A stretch of DNA of 60,104 bases from Nematocida parisii ERTm1 (GCF_000250985.1 NW_013524649.1:165350-225453), one strand, 5' to 3'. Counted from the first letter of the stretch, positions 1 through 10,151 are shown. The notes: generated by a model not told the origin, from the letters alone. Numbers and translations: made by a program.

Positions 1-216
1 GCATTAAATAAAAATAATACTCTCAGTGTATTATAAATGTAAATATTAGATGTGTTTATGTATAGCCGATTTATTTCTATTATCTAATAATGATAATGTT
101 TTAAGCTGTAGCTTATCTAAAATGGCTGGGTATTTGTTATAGTTATATAATACAGACTAAAGACACACTTCTATTTTTATGTCTTGTTTTTATCAAATAG
201 TTTGATATTAACCGCT

Positions 217-3024
217 CTATTTTTTTGGTTTTTGCTCTATTTTCATAATATTTCCATCTTTTACAATGTGAAGTTCTTTATAAAAAGAATTTTTTTCAAT
301 AAAAGTGCAGTAAGATTCCAATGCTTTTTTCTCATCATCGTTTTGGGCAGGCGTTTTAGTTGGTGTTAGTTTAATATTAGATAGAGTCATTTCTTTAAGA
401 GTGGGCATTTTGCTATTAAACATAACAACTCTGTACATATCCATTGGAATGGGAGTAAAAAAGGATGAAACTGTGATTTTCTTAATCTTATTGTGCTCTG
501 CATACTTAAATAACCTATCAGAAATCGTTTCCATCATTCCACAATCATTCGATATATCATAATAACTAATAAATATAATTTCATCTATAACTGTTTCCCG
601 TGTGAATGGAAAGTCAATGCATTTAAGACAATCAATTACATCTTTAAACTTTTTTTTGCCTATATCAATAAATACCTCAAGCTTTGTTTTTTTAAAACTA
701 AAGATAAAAGAATCTTGCTTTGCCTTAGCATTTAATGAGCTGGGCGCCAATTGAAGTCTTATATAACCAAAATTATTATTATTTTTGGATTTTAATTTGC
801 ATAATCCTAAATCATTGTATAATTTTCCGTCTATATTAATCATAAGATTAGGAGAAATAGACTCGCCAAGTGCTTTGTTTTTTCTTACTATATCGTCTGA
901 CTTGTTTAATTCTATTTGTTTCTGTGCAGAAGAGTCTTCTGGCTCAGCTGTTATTCTTAAGTATTCTTCTGGATTCTGCTTAATTTTATCCAAGTCTTCT
1001 ATTTTAAATTCATTTGTATACGAATAGAAAATATTGTGCATAGTTAAAGTAAAAAGTTTATCCATTTTTCTAAGAAAGGAGAAGTCAGGTGAACCTTCAA
1101 AAACTATATTTTGGAGAGTGAATTCGTGTACATTACTAAGCTCTGCTAGGTTTTTAAGTGCAGAAGCGCTCATAAAATCAATGTTGGTTATAGACATTCT
1201 TGACATCCTACTCGCTTTAGCTAATCCAGTTAACAATGGATCTATACACTTTCCATCTATTCCATCTATTTCTACAGTCAATATGCATGATGAGCTTAGA
1301 TCTAACTTAGAATCAAAATCTATAACTGTATTGTTGTAAATATTAAGCGTATATATTCTTGAATTCTTGATTAATTGAGATAATGTACTAGCGAAAATAT
1401 GGGTTCTAGAAAGTGTAAGTGTTTTTACATGATTAAAAATGTCATATTTGCTGAAAACATGTGCCTTTTCTGAGAAGTTAAATCCATTAAGCGTTAAACA
1501 ATTCATGGAGCTTCGTGTGTTTTTATAATACCCTAGCAAAGCATGTGTTATGATTAGGAAGTGCTGGAGTTCTTTAGGGTAAGAAATAGCAACATTTGTT
1601 ATTAAAGAGTTTTTATATAACTCTAGCTGTTTTTTATCTTTTTTTACAATATTGTTTAATACTTTCCATAGTGTGATTCCAAAAAGTTTTTTAGGTTTCA
1701 ACCACAAAGCATTGAAATACATTTCAACTACAACCACATCTTTGTTCTTAATAATTGCATTAATAATTTCTTTATCCTTAGAATAGTTTACTCTTGGTAG
1801 GGCTGGGTTTGACTTAGCAATATCATTTAGCATACCAACCAGTTCTTTTTCTTCTGCAGTGGCACCATCTAGACTAGAATCAATTGTTTCAAATAATTCC
1901 TCTTTAGTCTTTAAATTATTTTCTTCTTTCACAGGAATAGTTGCTGTAGAACCAGAGCTCTGGCCTGCAGCAGGTGATGTGATAGAGAAAATCGCCCCTT
2001 CTTTATTAGGGTTGATTGCTTCAAGTGATTTCTCTGTGCTCTCTAAATTATTTTCTTCTTCCACAGGAATAGTTAGTGTAAAATCATAATTCGGGTCTGC
2101 GGCAGGTGGTGTGATGGTGGAAACTGCTTCTACCTTCTTAATGGATCTAGATTTATCATTAGAATTAATCGTTTTAAATGATGATAAATTAGACTCTAGA
2201 TGCATTTTCTTTTCTTCTTTTTCTTCTTCTTTCTTTATTTCCTTCTTTTCTTTTTCTTCTTCTTTCTCTTTTTGTTCCTCCTTTTCTTTTTCTTTAGTTA
2301 TACTAGAAACTGCATCTATTCCTCTAGATAGGGATGTAGTCTGCTGGTCATCCAAGTCTAATGCAGCATGTGAAGCGCCGGACTCTGTACTTAATTGTGG
2401 TAATTTATGTGCATAAACAGTAGTGAATTTTGTATATTTTGGCGAAGGATCTATAGAAACTCTTTCGTCATTAATATCATCCTCTAACCGTGGATACAAT
2501 CTGCTTCTACTAGCTGTAAAATCTGTAGATACAGTTGCGTTTTTAGCTAAATCATCTTTCTCAACATTTACTGAGGACTGGATACTTTGAGTTTGCTCTT
2601 CTAGTTTTTTAGAATCCCAATCGTAAATACTACCTTGATTTTCGGTAGTAGAAACGTCACCCAATAAAGATGTACTATCTACAGTGTGCCTATTAAATAC
2701 TTCTACTTTAGAAGTGGTTGATGTTGTCGGCGGCACTGTATGATTAAGGGGGCTATTGTCCACAGAAGAACGTGGATTGATAGCAAAAGCAGCAGGCGCC
2801 ACTATTGGTGTAGCTTGGTTTTTGTTCTGTTGTGTGGATGAATGATAAATTCTTTGAGCACTGATAGATGACTTTATTATATCACTTTCTGTGCTATCAT
2901 ATGCCTCGCTGCTAGTTTCACTTTCACTTACACTTATCTCTTTTATTATTTCATATACAACTATTCCAATTGCAATCAAAATGCATAGTAAGAATATAAT
3001 TAATAATATCTTAATGCGCCTCAT
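217..3024 (-). CDS. Large signal-anchored protein with low-complexity stalk and LRR-like C-terminal half (unknown function)
   Basis: 935 aa, ATG at 3024. Residues about 5-27 are a strongly hydrophobic segment after MRRIK, so the protein is probably a type II signal-anchored membrane protein or secreted. Residues about 30-380 are Ser/Thr-rich with a run of Lys/Glu, and carry an imperfect repeat of about 45 residues containing ITPPAA/ITSPAA and TIPVEEENNLE/TIPVKEENNLK. From about residue 450 onward the sequence is ordered-looking, with leucine spacing such as LTLSRTHIFASTLSQLIKNS that resembles degenerate leucine-rich repeats. I do not recognise a named family. Microsporidia, Nematocida included, carry lineage-specific families of secreted or membrane LRR-like proteins, and membership in one is an inference. 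A TATA-like box lies at 3048-3056, supporting this start. Confidence 0.75.
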   Translation of the reverse strand: MRRIKILLIIFLLCILIAIGIVVYEIIKEISVSESETSSEAYDSTESDIIKSSISAQRIYHSSTQQNKNQATPIVAPAAFAINPRSSVDNSPLNHTVPPTTSTTSKVEVFNRHTVDSTSLLGDVSTTENQGSIYDWDSKKLEEQTQSIQSSVNVEKDDLAKNATVSTDFTASRSRLYPRLEDDINDERVSIDPSPKYTKFTTVYAHKLPQLSTESGASHAALDLDDQQTTSLSRGIDAVSSITKEKEKEEQKEKEEEKEKKEIKKEEEKEEKKMHLESNLSSFKTINSNDKSRSIKKVEAVSTITPPAADPNYDFTLTIPVEEENNLESTEKSLEAINPNKEGAIFSITSPAAGQSSGSTATIPVKEENNLKTKEELFETIDSSLDGATAEEKELVGMLNDIAKSNPALPRVNYSKDKEIINAIIKNKDVVVVEMYFNALWLKPKKLFGITLWKVLNNIVKKDKKQLELYKNSLITNVAISYPKELQHFLIITHALLGYYKNTRSSMNCLTLNGFNFSEKAHVFSKYDIFNHVKTLTLSRTHIFASTLSQLIKNSRIYTLNIYNNTVIDFDSKLDLSSSCILTVEIDGIDGKCIDPLLTGLAKASRMSRMSITNIDFMSASALKNLAELSNVHEFTLQNIVFEGSPDFSFLRKMDKLFTLTMHNIFYSYTNEFKIEDLDKIKQNPEEYLRITAEPEDSSAQKQIELNKSDDIVRKNKALGESISPNLMINIDGKLYNDLGLCKLKSKNNNNFGYIRLQLAPSSLNAKAKQDSFIFSFKKTKLEVFIDIGKKKFKDVIDCLKCIDFPFTRETVIDEIIFISYYDISNDCGMMETISDRLFKYAEHNKIKKITVSSFFTPIPMDMYRVVMFNSKMPTLKEMTLSNIKLTPTKTPAQNDDEKKALESYCTFIEKNSFYKELHIVKDGNIMKIEQKPKK

Positions 3025-3047
3025 TGTAAATTAGTGATTTATCAGAC

Positions 3048-3056
3048 TATTTATAC
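3048..3056 (-). promoter_or_regulatory. TATA-like box upstream of the 217-3024 gene
   Basis: On the minus strand this reads GTATAAATA, with its near edge 24 nt before the ATG at 3024. The same arrangement recurs before many genes in the window. Confidence 0.45.
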
Positions 3057-3337
3057 TTTTGTCATTTAAATAACTGGTTATTTTCTATTTAAATTAAACA
3101 AATGATATCTTCAATTTATAACTTCTATGATTATAGCACCACAGTAGTTATACGATTATACACCAATAAAATAAATTATGAAAGAACAAATAAATACATT
3201 TATTGATGAAAATTTACACAAGGCGGCATAGAAGATTCTATTTCATGATTGTCTTAAAGGTAAGTAGTAATATGAAGTTCAAAGCATGTATATCACATAT
3301 AATTTTTTAAATGGAAATCAGTTTATTGATATAAAGT

Positions 3338-3426
3338 TCGAGAGGCCTCGTGCGGATGGCCGTCGAGCGCTACACACTCTCTTCCTATTCTTACTAAGCC
3401 GTTCCTCGTGCCCCTAGGGCGGCCGT
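3338..3426. other. GC-rich structured island, candidate non-coding RNA
   Basis: In a region otherwise near 25-30% GC, this stretch is clearly GC-rich. TCGA-GA-GGCC at 3338-3347 can pair with GGCC-G-TCGA at 3358-3366, and GCCC-CTA-GGGC at 3410-3420 forms a second hairpin. CCTCGTGC occurs twice (3346, 3404), as does GGCCGT (3358, 3421). There is no open frame of note. I could not fit tRNA, 5S rRNA, U2, U4, U5 or RNase P patterns on either strand. The strand is undetermined. Confidence 0.3.
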
Positions 3427-3695
3427 AACAAGTTAATGTCTTTAGCTGCTAGGGATATTCAAAAAATACATATAAGTATAAAAGATATCAACCATAACAA
3501 GTCTAAGCTAGGATTGCACTATAATATACTGAATGTTCTGTTTTAACAACAATGCAGGCTGTTAGAATTATTTAATATTAATAAGAAGCCAGTTCTATTC
3601 AAGCAGCTCTAAAAACAGATTATTATTATTATTTTATTATTATTAGAGACTATTATAATCCGAAATTTGTTCTACTACAATTGGGATATTTCGGC

Positions 3696-4325
3696 TTATA
3701 TATAATTAGAAAGGGATAGTGCCACCTCTTTGATCTCTCCATGGGCAGTATGATCATCGCTGTGTACTACCACATAGCCATTTTTACCTATCACTATTTC
3801 TATTTCCTTTCCGTTCACTGTTTGTTTATGGTACTGTCCTCTATTATCCGTTACTGCTCCTTCCAGCTTAATTAGAACACCAAAGGATATCTTTCTGTAC
3901 TTTGAACTTCTTGTGTGTAGCTGTATCTTGTTTCCTGTGGACTGCACTTCTGCTATTACTATATCCCCTATCGAGTAATATTCACTCATCATTATTTCAT
4001 CTAGTTCTCCTTTTCTTCTTTGAACATTTCCTATAAGATTGATTGAATTAAGAAGTAGAACGGTGTCTTGCCTAGAATTAATCTCAACATACCATCTTTT
4101 ATTTGCTATGCCAGTAACCCAGCCCACCACAACATCACCCACTCCTGGCGTATACCAGTATGTGTCTGCTTCAATGGTTATTAATCTATCAACTTGTTTT
4201 ACTGTCCCCGCTATGCTGGAAATGAACATTTCTTCATTCTCACCAGACATTTCTTTATATATCCCATGCCCTTCTAGACAGTCATCTGTGTATTCTAGTA
4301 TTTCACCCGGCCAAACAGTAGACAT
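3696..4325 (-). CDS. RRP4: Exosome complex subunit RRP4 (EXOSC2)
   Basis: 209 aa from the ATG at 4325; the frame continues two codons upstream only through a TTG. RRP4 is a cap subunit of the nuclear and cytoplasmic RNA exosome, binding RNA over the hexameric ring. The sequence opens with VWPGEIL and the HGIY element typical of the RRP4/RRP40 N-terminal domain. A central S1 domain follows (about 60-130, with YWYTPGVGDVVVGWV and RWYVEINS), then a KH-type region (about 140-205) containing a GxNG turn, IGKNGYVVV. The length is slightly short for the family, as is common in microsporidia. It is transcribed away from the aminopeptidase gene, with about 290 bp between the two starts. Confidence 0.88.
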   Translation of the reverse strand: MSTVWPGEILEYTDDCLEGHGIYKEMSGENEEMFISSIAGTVKQVDRLITIEADTYWYTPGVGDVVVGWVTGIANKRWYVEINSRQDTVLLLNSINLIGNVQRRKGELDEIMMSEYYSIGDIVIAEVQSTGNKIQLHTRSSKYRKISFGVLIKLEGAVTDNRGQYHKQTVNGKEIEIVIGKNGYVVVHSDDHTAHGEIKEVALSLSNYI

Positions 4326-4619
4326 TAACAATAAGAAAAAAGTGAATAAAAAGAAATTTAAGAGTGCATGTGTGCTTAGTTATAGAAATATTTAAGAGTA
4401 TATTAAGATGCTATTTAGCAATAGTTTGATTAATAATCATAACAAGCTATATATAGTGTTCAAACATAGCCCAGAGCAATAAACATAATTTGTTTTAATT
4501 ATACAGCTTAATTTCAAGTTAATTTTACTAAATTTATTATTATTCCGAAATATAACTATAAGAAATGTAATTAATATTGCAATTATAAGCCTTTTAAGTA
4601 TTTTATTTTTATACAATTA

Positions 4620-6017
4620 ATGGATTTAGATTGGAAGAGAATATGCTTTAGGAGAGAATCTGAAATAAAAGAAGGAGGATCGGGTGAAATAGTCATTTTT
4701 AAAGAAATAACAGATATTCCAAGTGAATTGCAGGAAATAGCAACAGGCTTGCCAGAAAACACAGCAAACATGTGGACGGTCTATAAAGAAAGAACATATG
4801 TCCTATGCAAGGTTTCAGAAGAGAAAGCAACTAATTTGGCAGAGATAAGAAGTATTGCTGCCAAAGCAACAGGAAGATTAGTTAAGGAAGGCATACAGAA
4901 CATAGTAATTGAAAAGGAGAGAGAGTCACAAATAACCCCATGGATAGTTGAAGGAATTCTTATTTCATCGTATAAATATGACTTACTGCATAGTAAGAAG
5001 AGCACGCCAGTAAATCTTATATACAATGGAGAGACCGCAGAGGTGCTTCAGGCTATAACCGTCTCAGAAGCACAGAACTTTGCAAGATTTTTAGTAGACA
5101 CGCCAGCAAACAAGCTTACACCAACACTTTTTGTAGAGTACGCCAAGGACTATCTTCCAAAGGAAGTGACTGTTAAGGTGTACGGCAGAGAAGAGCTTAA
5201 AAAAATGAACATGAATCTTTTCCTTGGTGTATCAAATGGGTCAGTAGAAGAGCCAAAGCTTCTAGAGCTAAGATACAATAAGGGAGAGAGCGAAGGAAAG
5301 GAGTGCATTGCTCTGGTTGGTAAAGGAATTACTTTTGATTCTGGTGGTATTAGCTTAAAACCATCTGCCAAAATGGCAGCAATGAAGGGTGATATGGGAG
5401 GCGGCGCTTCAGTTGTTAGTACAATTGGTGCCCTTGCAAGGCTCTCTGCTAATGCAAATGTGGTTGGAATCATTCCACTAACAGAAAACCTTCCATCGGG
5501 CAGCGCAACAAAGCCTGGTGATGTACATATAGGCAGTGCAGGAAAGAGTGTGGAAGTAGACAACACAGATGCCGAGGGGCGGCTGGTTTTAGCAGATGCA
5601 CTTGACCATGCATTGAAATTCAGCCCTGCAAAAATCATTGATATTGCTACTTTAACAGGTGCTATCACAGTTTCTCTAGGGCCAGTAATGGCTGGTCTAT
5701 TTAGTAACTCAGATGACCTAGCCAATTCTCTGTTTAATACGTCTCATGAAGTTGAGGACAAACTATGGAGGCTTCCTGTAACAGATGAGTATAAATCGCT
5801 CATCTCATCAGAGGTAGCAGACTTAAAAAATGTTGGAGGACCAGCGGGTGGATCAATCACTGCAGCACTGTTCCTAAAAGAGTTTGTTAAAGATACTCCC
5901 TGGGCCCATCTGGACATAGCAGGCGTGGCCTTCAATACACTTACACCAGATTTGCATGGAAAAGGTGCAACAGGGCGTCCAGTTAAATTACTGACTAACT
6001 GGGTTCTTAAGCAGTAA
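4620..6017 (+). CDS. Cytosolic leucyl aminopeptidase, M17 family
   Basis: 465 aa from ATG. M17 enzymes are hexameric two-metal peptidases that remove N-terminal residues, mainly leucine, in late protein turnover. The catalytic C-terminal domain is complete. GKGITFDSGGISLKPS (about 234-249) supplies a metal-binding Lys and Asp, followed by the MKGDMGG segment, and the family signature NTDAEGRL lies at about 315-322. The N-terminal domain is shorter and more divergent than in animal enzymes. An E. coli PepA-like role in transcription or recombination is not implied. It is convergent with the zinc-finger gene, and a 16-bp GC palindrome lies between the two 3' ends. TTCCGAAAT lies about 80 nt upstream. 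Confidence 0.95.
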   Translation: MDLDWKRICFRRESEIKEGGSGEIVIFKEITDIPSELQEIATGLPENTANMWTVYKERTYVLCKVSEEKATNLAEIRSIAAKATGRLVKEGIQNIVIEKERESQITPWIVEGILISSYKYDLLHSKKSTPVNLIYNGETAEVLQAITVSEAQNFARFLVDTPANKLTPTLFVEYAKDYLPKEVTVKVYGREELKKMNMNLFLGVSNGSVEEPKLLELRYNKGESEGKECIALVGKGITFDSGGISLKPSAKMAAMKGDMGGGASVVSTIGALARLSANANVVGIIPLTENLPSGSATKPGDVHIGSAGKSVEVDNTDAEGRLVLADALDHALKFSPAKIIDIATLTGAITVSLGPVMAGLFSNSDDLANSLFNTSHEVEDKLWRLPVTDEYKSLISSEVADLKNVGGPAGGSITAALFLKEFVKDTPWAHLDIAGVAFNTLTPDLHGKGATGRPVKLLTNWVLKQ

Positions 6018-6165
6018 GTATAAAATTAATGGATGGGTCTATATTAGAAATAAGCAAAATTTAAATAAATATAACCACCACCAAATACAATATAGCAATG
6101 TAAATATAAATAGAGCCGATTTTTACTTTATTCACTGGCACAGGACCAAATAAATAGGCCATACA

Positions 6166-6181
6166 GCCTGCGCGCGCAGGC
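6166..6181. terminator. Perfect 16-bp GC palindrome between convergent genes
   Basis: The sequence GCCTGCGCGCGCAGGC is its own reverse complement. It sits in AT-rich DNA between the 3' ends of the aminopeptidase (6017) and zinc-finger (6217) genes. It could be a 3'-end hairpin or a protein-binding site. Calling it a terminator is inference from position only. Confidence 0.3.
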
Positions 6182-6216
6182 AGACTTATAAAAAATTAGT
6201 GCTGTGATAAAAACAT

Positions 6217-6771
6217 CTACGGTCTTTTGCTTGTATGGATCTTCTCATGCTGCATTAAATTGTCAGAACGTGAGAATGTTTTGTTACACCCGTATATGGA
6301 GCACTTAAAAGGCTTTTCCCCGGTGTGTATTCGGTAATGTCTTTTTAAATGCTCAAATCTTTTAAAGGCCTTTTGGCAGTTAGAGTATGTGCATACAAAT
6401 GGCCTGTTCTCTTCCCCTTCTTTCTTGATTATATTCTTCTGCTTATACTTAGACTTAGATAATGGATCTATTGCATCTTCTGATTCAGCAAGGAATGATC
6501 TTTGTGTATATGCATCTACCCCAGTGTTTGGGAGATTATACATCATTTCATCTAAATTGTAAGCACTGCACATATCAATTATATCATTTGCATACGTCTC
6601 TGTATACTCGTGTTTTGTTTGTTCATTAAAGAATGCACGAGTAAAAAGGCTTTCTTGGTCATTTATGCTTTTTAAAATTATCTCTTCTATCTGGAGGTGT
6701 TTTTGGTCTTCTGAAACATTATGTTTTAGATTTGTTTTATCGCTGAACGCACTACTGTCGAATGGCGGCAT
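6217..6771 (-). CDS. C2H2 zinc-finger protein, probable transcription factor
   Basis: 184 aa. Two consecutive C2H2 fingers end the protein. The first (about 125-149) is [10 protein letters not shown] with HLKRHYRIH; it is followed by a canonical TGEKPF linker and a second finger [10 protein letters not shown] with NLMQHEKIH. The first 120 residues are acidic or polar and have no recognisable domain. The C-terminal finger pair resembles the fungal stress and growth regulators (Msn2/Msn4, Com2 style), which bind short G-rich sites in promoters. Orthology is not established. The intergenic region to SMC5 holds three copies of the CGGGTT element. Confidence 0.85.
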   Translation of the reverse strand: MPPFDSSAFSDKTNLKHNVSEDQKHLQIEEIILKSINDQESLFTRAFFNEQTKHEYTETYANDIIDMCSAYNLDEMMYNLPNTGVDAYTQRSFLAESEDAIDPLSKSKYKQKNIIKKEGEENRPFVCTYSNCQKAFKRFEHLKRHYRIHTGEKPFKCSIYGCNKTFSRSDNLMQHEKIHTSKRP

Positions 6772-7136
6772 ATTTTCTATTTAGAAGTGGCATAAGGAGT
6801 ATTTTATCCAGGAAATGGCCAATTGAATGCTTTACTTATAAACCAAATGAATTTTATGCATGCGCCAATGAATGCGCATAAATCAATAAAATGGAACTGT
6901 ATCGGGTTGAATCGGGTTTATTGTCTTTTATAAATATTCTTATTGCTGTATAATAAGAATATTGTGCATGATAGTATATAATAACCCGTTGCGCTATTTT
7001 ATAGAGGAACGTAATAAAGTGTATACATGACAGGATTAGTTAAATTGCAGAGTAAAGACTGCTCCAAGGTAATAATTCGGGTTTATGAAAATAACAATAT
7101 AAGCTAGTCTATAAAAATGCAGAAATATTTTTGCGC
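6772..7136. promoter_or_regulatory. Divergent promoter region, zinc-finger gene / SMC5
   Basis: 365 bp between divergent starts. It contains TCGGGTT at 6903 and 6913 and TTCGGGTTT near 7077 (all plus strand), AACCCGTT near 6984, GCCAAT strings at about 6817 and 6866, and TCTATAAAAA at 7109-7118, 28 nt before the SMC5 ATG. It is the densest cluster of the recurring CGGGTT/AACCCG motif in the window. Confidence 0.45.
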
Positions 7137-10100
7137 ATGGGAAATACTTTCTTGCATTCACTGAGTCTAACCAACTTTCAGAAATATGCAAATACCACAT
7201 TTGTCTTTTCTCCAAATGGAAATTTGATAACCGGACTGAATGGTTCTGGAAAAAGCACGATTGCATCGGCAATTGCGCTTACACTAGGAGGAACAAGTAA
7301 AACACTGGGAAAGTCTTTGGGTGTGAATGAGCTTATAAAGTATGGAGAAGTAAAAGCAGTCTGTGAGCTAGTTATAAGAACAGGCCATAGAAGTGAAGTG
7401 TCAAAAATAGTAAAAATCAACGGAAAGGAAAGGATGATTGATATAAGCATATCTCGAACAATCACAGCAGCTGGCTCCACATATAAGATAAACAATCTGC
7501 CTGCTACACTAAACCAGGTAAAAGAAATAACAGAATGTTTAAACATACAAATAAATAACTTAGGACAGTTTCTGCCACAGGATAAAGTCACCGAGTTTTC
7601 CACCCTTACAGAAGAAGAGCAACTAGAGACAACGTTAATGGCATGCAACCCAGAATTGTTAGAGAAGAAACGAGAGTTAGAAGAGATTGTGGACAATGTA
7701 GTTGGGTATAGGCAGAAACTGCAGAAGGAGCTAATGCAGCAGACAGAACTAAAAAAGAAAATGGATGTGTTGGAAGAGGAGCAAGCAAAATTAAAAGAAT
7801 TTTTAGACAGAAAAGAGCACATCAGTCTATTGCAGGGAAAAATAAAATGGGTAGAGTACCAGACTATAAAAAATCAAAGAGATCAGTTAAAGACCAAACT
7901 TAAAAAGGAAGAAGCGGTTTATCAAGAGCACCAAAGTAGGATTGAATGCCTAGAAAAAGAATGTGCGAAGGAAACAGAGCAAATAGATAAGATTAAAAGA
8001 GACATAGAGAGCGGTATAAATATATCTGGGTTTGTTCAGTGTGTAGAGGAAATACAAAGGTCTGAAGCCCGGGAGAAATTTAAAAAAGAAGAATTAGAGG
8101 TGCTCAGGAATAGGGAAGCCCGTCTTGCTCGGGAAAAACTTGAAATGCCCCAACCAAGCGGAGTAAAACAGATGCAGCCACCAAAGAAAAAGCTAACTGA
8201 ACATTTGCAGGCAGAGTATTCTTCGTTAGAAGAAGAGTGCAAAAATAGCAAGATTGAAGACAGCACATGGCAAGTAGAGTCGGCGTTAAAAGCATCTGAA
8301 ATAAGAAACATCGAAGTAGAGCTTAGAAGAGAAAGTGAAGTAGAGGGAAGATTAATGGAAGCCTTGAAATCACTGCACAGAGATACATACACTGTTGTAG
8401 AAATGTTGAAAAGGAGCGACAAGAAGTGGGAAGTAGACCTTCCGGCAATTCTAACCATGAAAATAACTAGAGAAGAGTATACTGAAGAGATTTCCAGCCA
8501 GCTGAATGTTCATGCGCTTACATGCTTTGTCTGCCACACTAAGGAATCCTTCCATGAATTTATTCAAGAATTTAAAGAACGAAACAATCTTGCTATAAAT
8601 GTTGTGCAAAAGCAGCAAAGTGATATAGTTTCATCGCAGGCATCAGCAGGAAGTGAATTTGTGCAGTTTGACGATAAGTACAAGATGACATATTTATCGG
8701 ACTGTATAGATGCACCTTCCGCGGTAAAAGAGTTTCTGAACATTTTCTCAAAGCTTTCCCGCATTCCTGTAACAAAACTCTCATTAGCAGATGAGTATGA
8801 GTTTTTTAACAGATATAAGAAAATTAGTCGGATCATATCTAACAAAAAGGTGGTTGAGATAAGAAGGTCGCATTATACTAAAGATGAAACACTCACTATA
8901 TATCCAATACAAAAGGGTATAGACATACTAACCAAGCCATACGATAGCTTGGAGAAAAAAGAAGCACTAAACAGGTTAATTGCAGAGCGGGAAAAAAGAA
9001 CAGAGCATCGGCAGAATGTTCTGAAAAAGCGAGAACTAATTGAAAAACGATTAAAAGAATTAAAGCAGATTAAAGAAACCGACGTGAATGAGCAGGAAAA
9101 GTACGAAAGAATGCAAAGAGCACTGCAAGCATACAAAGAGCGCACAGAGGAAATAACAAAAGAGCGTGAGGAAATCAAAAACAAAATAAAATGCACAGAA
9201 GATGACATAAAAATCATAAAAAAAGAAGAAGTTCTTAAATGGAAGAATCTGCAACTGGCTGCTCTATTTAAAACAGTTGAAGAATTATCAGAGAAATCTA
9301 AGGCAATGAAATCGCAATATGAAAATCTGCAAAGAATACAAGCAGAAGTGCTTGGGGAAAAACAGATTTTAAAGGAACACCACACTGTGATTTTAAAGCT
9401 TAATCAGGAGATTTCAGAATTAAAACATCAGGCAATCATGAAGCAGGCAGAAGCCGATTCTACATACCATGTGTCCAAGGAAAATGATCAGTCAAAAAAA
9501 GAAAAGCTCAAAGCACTTCCCTCCTGTATAAAAACACTCACAACAATGCTTGCTCAGGAAAAAGCTAAGGTAGAGCTTAGCATAGTGGATTATTCTGCAA
9601 TAGAAGAGTATGAGGCGTGCAAGTCGCAATTTCTACAAATGGAAAAGTTTCTTAGAAAAGAAGAGGCCGATAAGGAAAAGTACGAAATAACAAAACATGA
9701 AAAAGAATCTAATCTAAAGGAAGAATTGGATCAGATAATTTCGTGTATAGATAAGAATGCATCGGCTCTTTTCTCTTCTGCTGGAATAGGATCTGAAATA
9801 AGTATTGAATACAACGAGCTACCCCGCAGGTGGAAACTTGTTCTAAAAGTAAGATTTAGAGCAGAAGGAAAGTTAGAAATCCTCTCAGCAGGAAGACATA
9901 GCGGCGGGGAGAAGGCAGTTTCTATTATTCTGTATCTTTTATCCATTCAAAGATTGTCAAATGCCCCCTTTCTACTAGTAGATGAAATAAACCAAGGAAT
10001 GGATGCTGGCCACGAAAGAACAATACACAGCATGCTAGTTGGAAACAGATCCATAAGTGAGAAACAATCTATTGTAATCACGCCAAAACTAATTTCTGAG

Positions 10101-10151
10101 CTAGATTACGCGCCAACCACAAAAGTACATGTAGTTATTGAAACCCAATAG
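7137..10151 (+). CDS. SMC5: SMC5, ATPase of the SMC5/6 complex
   Basis: 1004 aa from the ATG at 7137; two in-frame codons upstream start with TTG and lack support. SMC5 pairs with SMC6 in a ring-shaped ATPase needed for recombination repair and replication-fork stability. It has a Walker A, GLNGSGKST, at 33-41. GQFLPQDKVTEFSTLT is the SMC5-typical block after the first globular segment. Long coiled coils surround a hinge near 420-560. The C-terminal ATPase end has a signature motif, AGRHSGGEKAVS, and Walker B with the SMC5 hallmark DEINQGMD. The signature reads SGGEKAVS where LSGGERSVS is usual. The N-terminal position and DEINQGMD distinguish it from SMC1-4 and RAD50. Confidence 0.95.
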   Translation: MGNTFLHSLSLTNFQKYANTTFVFSPNGNLITGLNGSGKSTIASAIALTLGGTSKTLGKSLGVNELIKYGEVKAVCELVIRTGHRSEVSKIVKINGKERMIDISISRTITAAGSTYKINNLPATLNQVKEITECLNIQINNLGQFLPQDKVTEFSTLTEEEQLETTLMACNPELLEKKRELEEIVDNVVGYRQKLQKELMQQTELKKKMDVLEEEQAKLKEFLDRKEHISLLQGKIKWVEYQTIKNQRDQLKTKLKKEEAVYQEHQSRIECLEKECAKETEQIDKIKRDIESGINISGFVQCVEEIQRSEAREKFKKEELEVLRNREARLAREKLEMPQPSGVKQMQPPKKKLTEHLQAEYSSLEEECKNSKIEDSTWQVESALKASEIRNIEVELRRESEVEGRLMEALKSLHRDTYTVVEMLKRSDKKWEVDLPAILTMKITREEYTEEISSQLNVHALTCFVCHTKESFHEFIQEFKERNNLAINVVQKQQSDIVSSQASAGSEFVQFDDKYKMTYLSDCIDAPSAVKEFLNIFSKLSRIPVTKLSLADEYEFFNRYKKISRIISNKKVVEIRRSHYTKDETLTIYPIQKGIDILTKPYDSLEKKEALNRLIAEREKRTEHRQNVLKKRELIEKRLKELKQIKETDVNEQEKYERMQRALQAYKERTEEITKEREEIKNKIKCTEDDIKIIKKEEVLKWKNLQLAALFKTVEELSEKSKAMKSQYENLQRIQAEVLGEKQILKEHHTVILKLNQEISELKHQAIMKQAEADSTYHVSKENDQSKKEKLKALPSCIKTLTTMLAQEKAKVELSIVDYSAIEEYEACKSQFLQMEKFLRKEEADKEKYEITKHEKESNLKEELDQIISCIDKNASALFSSAGIGSEISIEYNELPRRWKLVLKVRFRAEGKLEILSAGRHSGGEKAVSIILYLLSIQRLSNAPFLLVDEINQGMDAGHERTIHSMLVGNRSISEKQSIVITPKLISELDYAPTTKVHVVIETQ

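Larger units (their letters stand above)
3025..3695. other. Intergenic region between the signal-anchored gene and RRP4
   Basis: About 670 bp with no convincing ORF. It is AT-rich except for an abrupt GC-rich island at 3338-3426, listed separately. The part nearest 3024 is promoter for the leftward gene; the part near 3696 lies past the 3' end of RRP4. The strings TCCGAAAT (from 3659) and TTTCGGC (from 3689) belong to a motif seen elsewhere in intergenic DNA. Confidence 0.5.

Noticed and set aside
3338-3426. tRNA, 5S or rRNA-fragment identity for the GC-rich island
   Set aside because: GTTCGA and CGTAACAAG resemble tRNA T-loop and SSU-end words, but the pairing stems and surrounding sequence do not fit.
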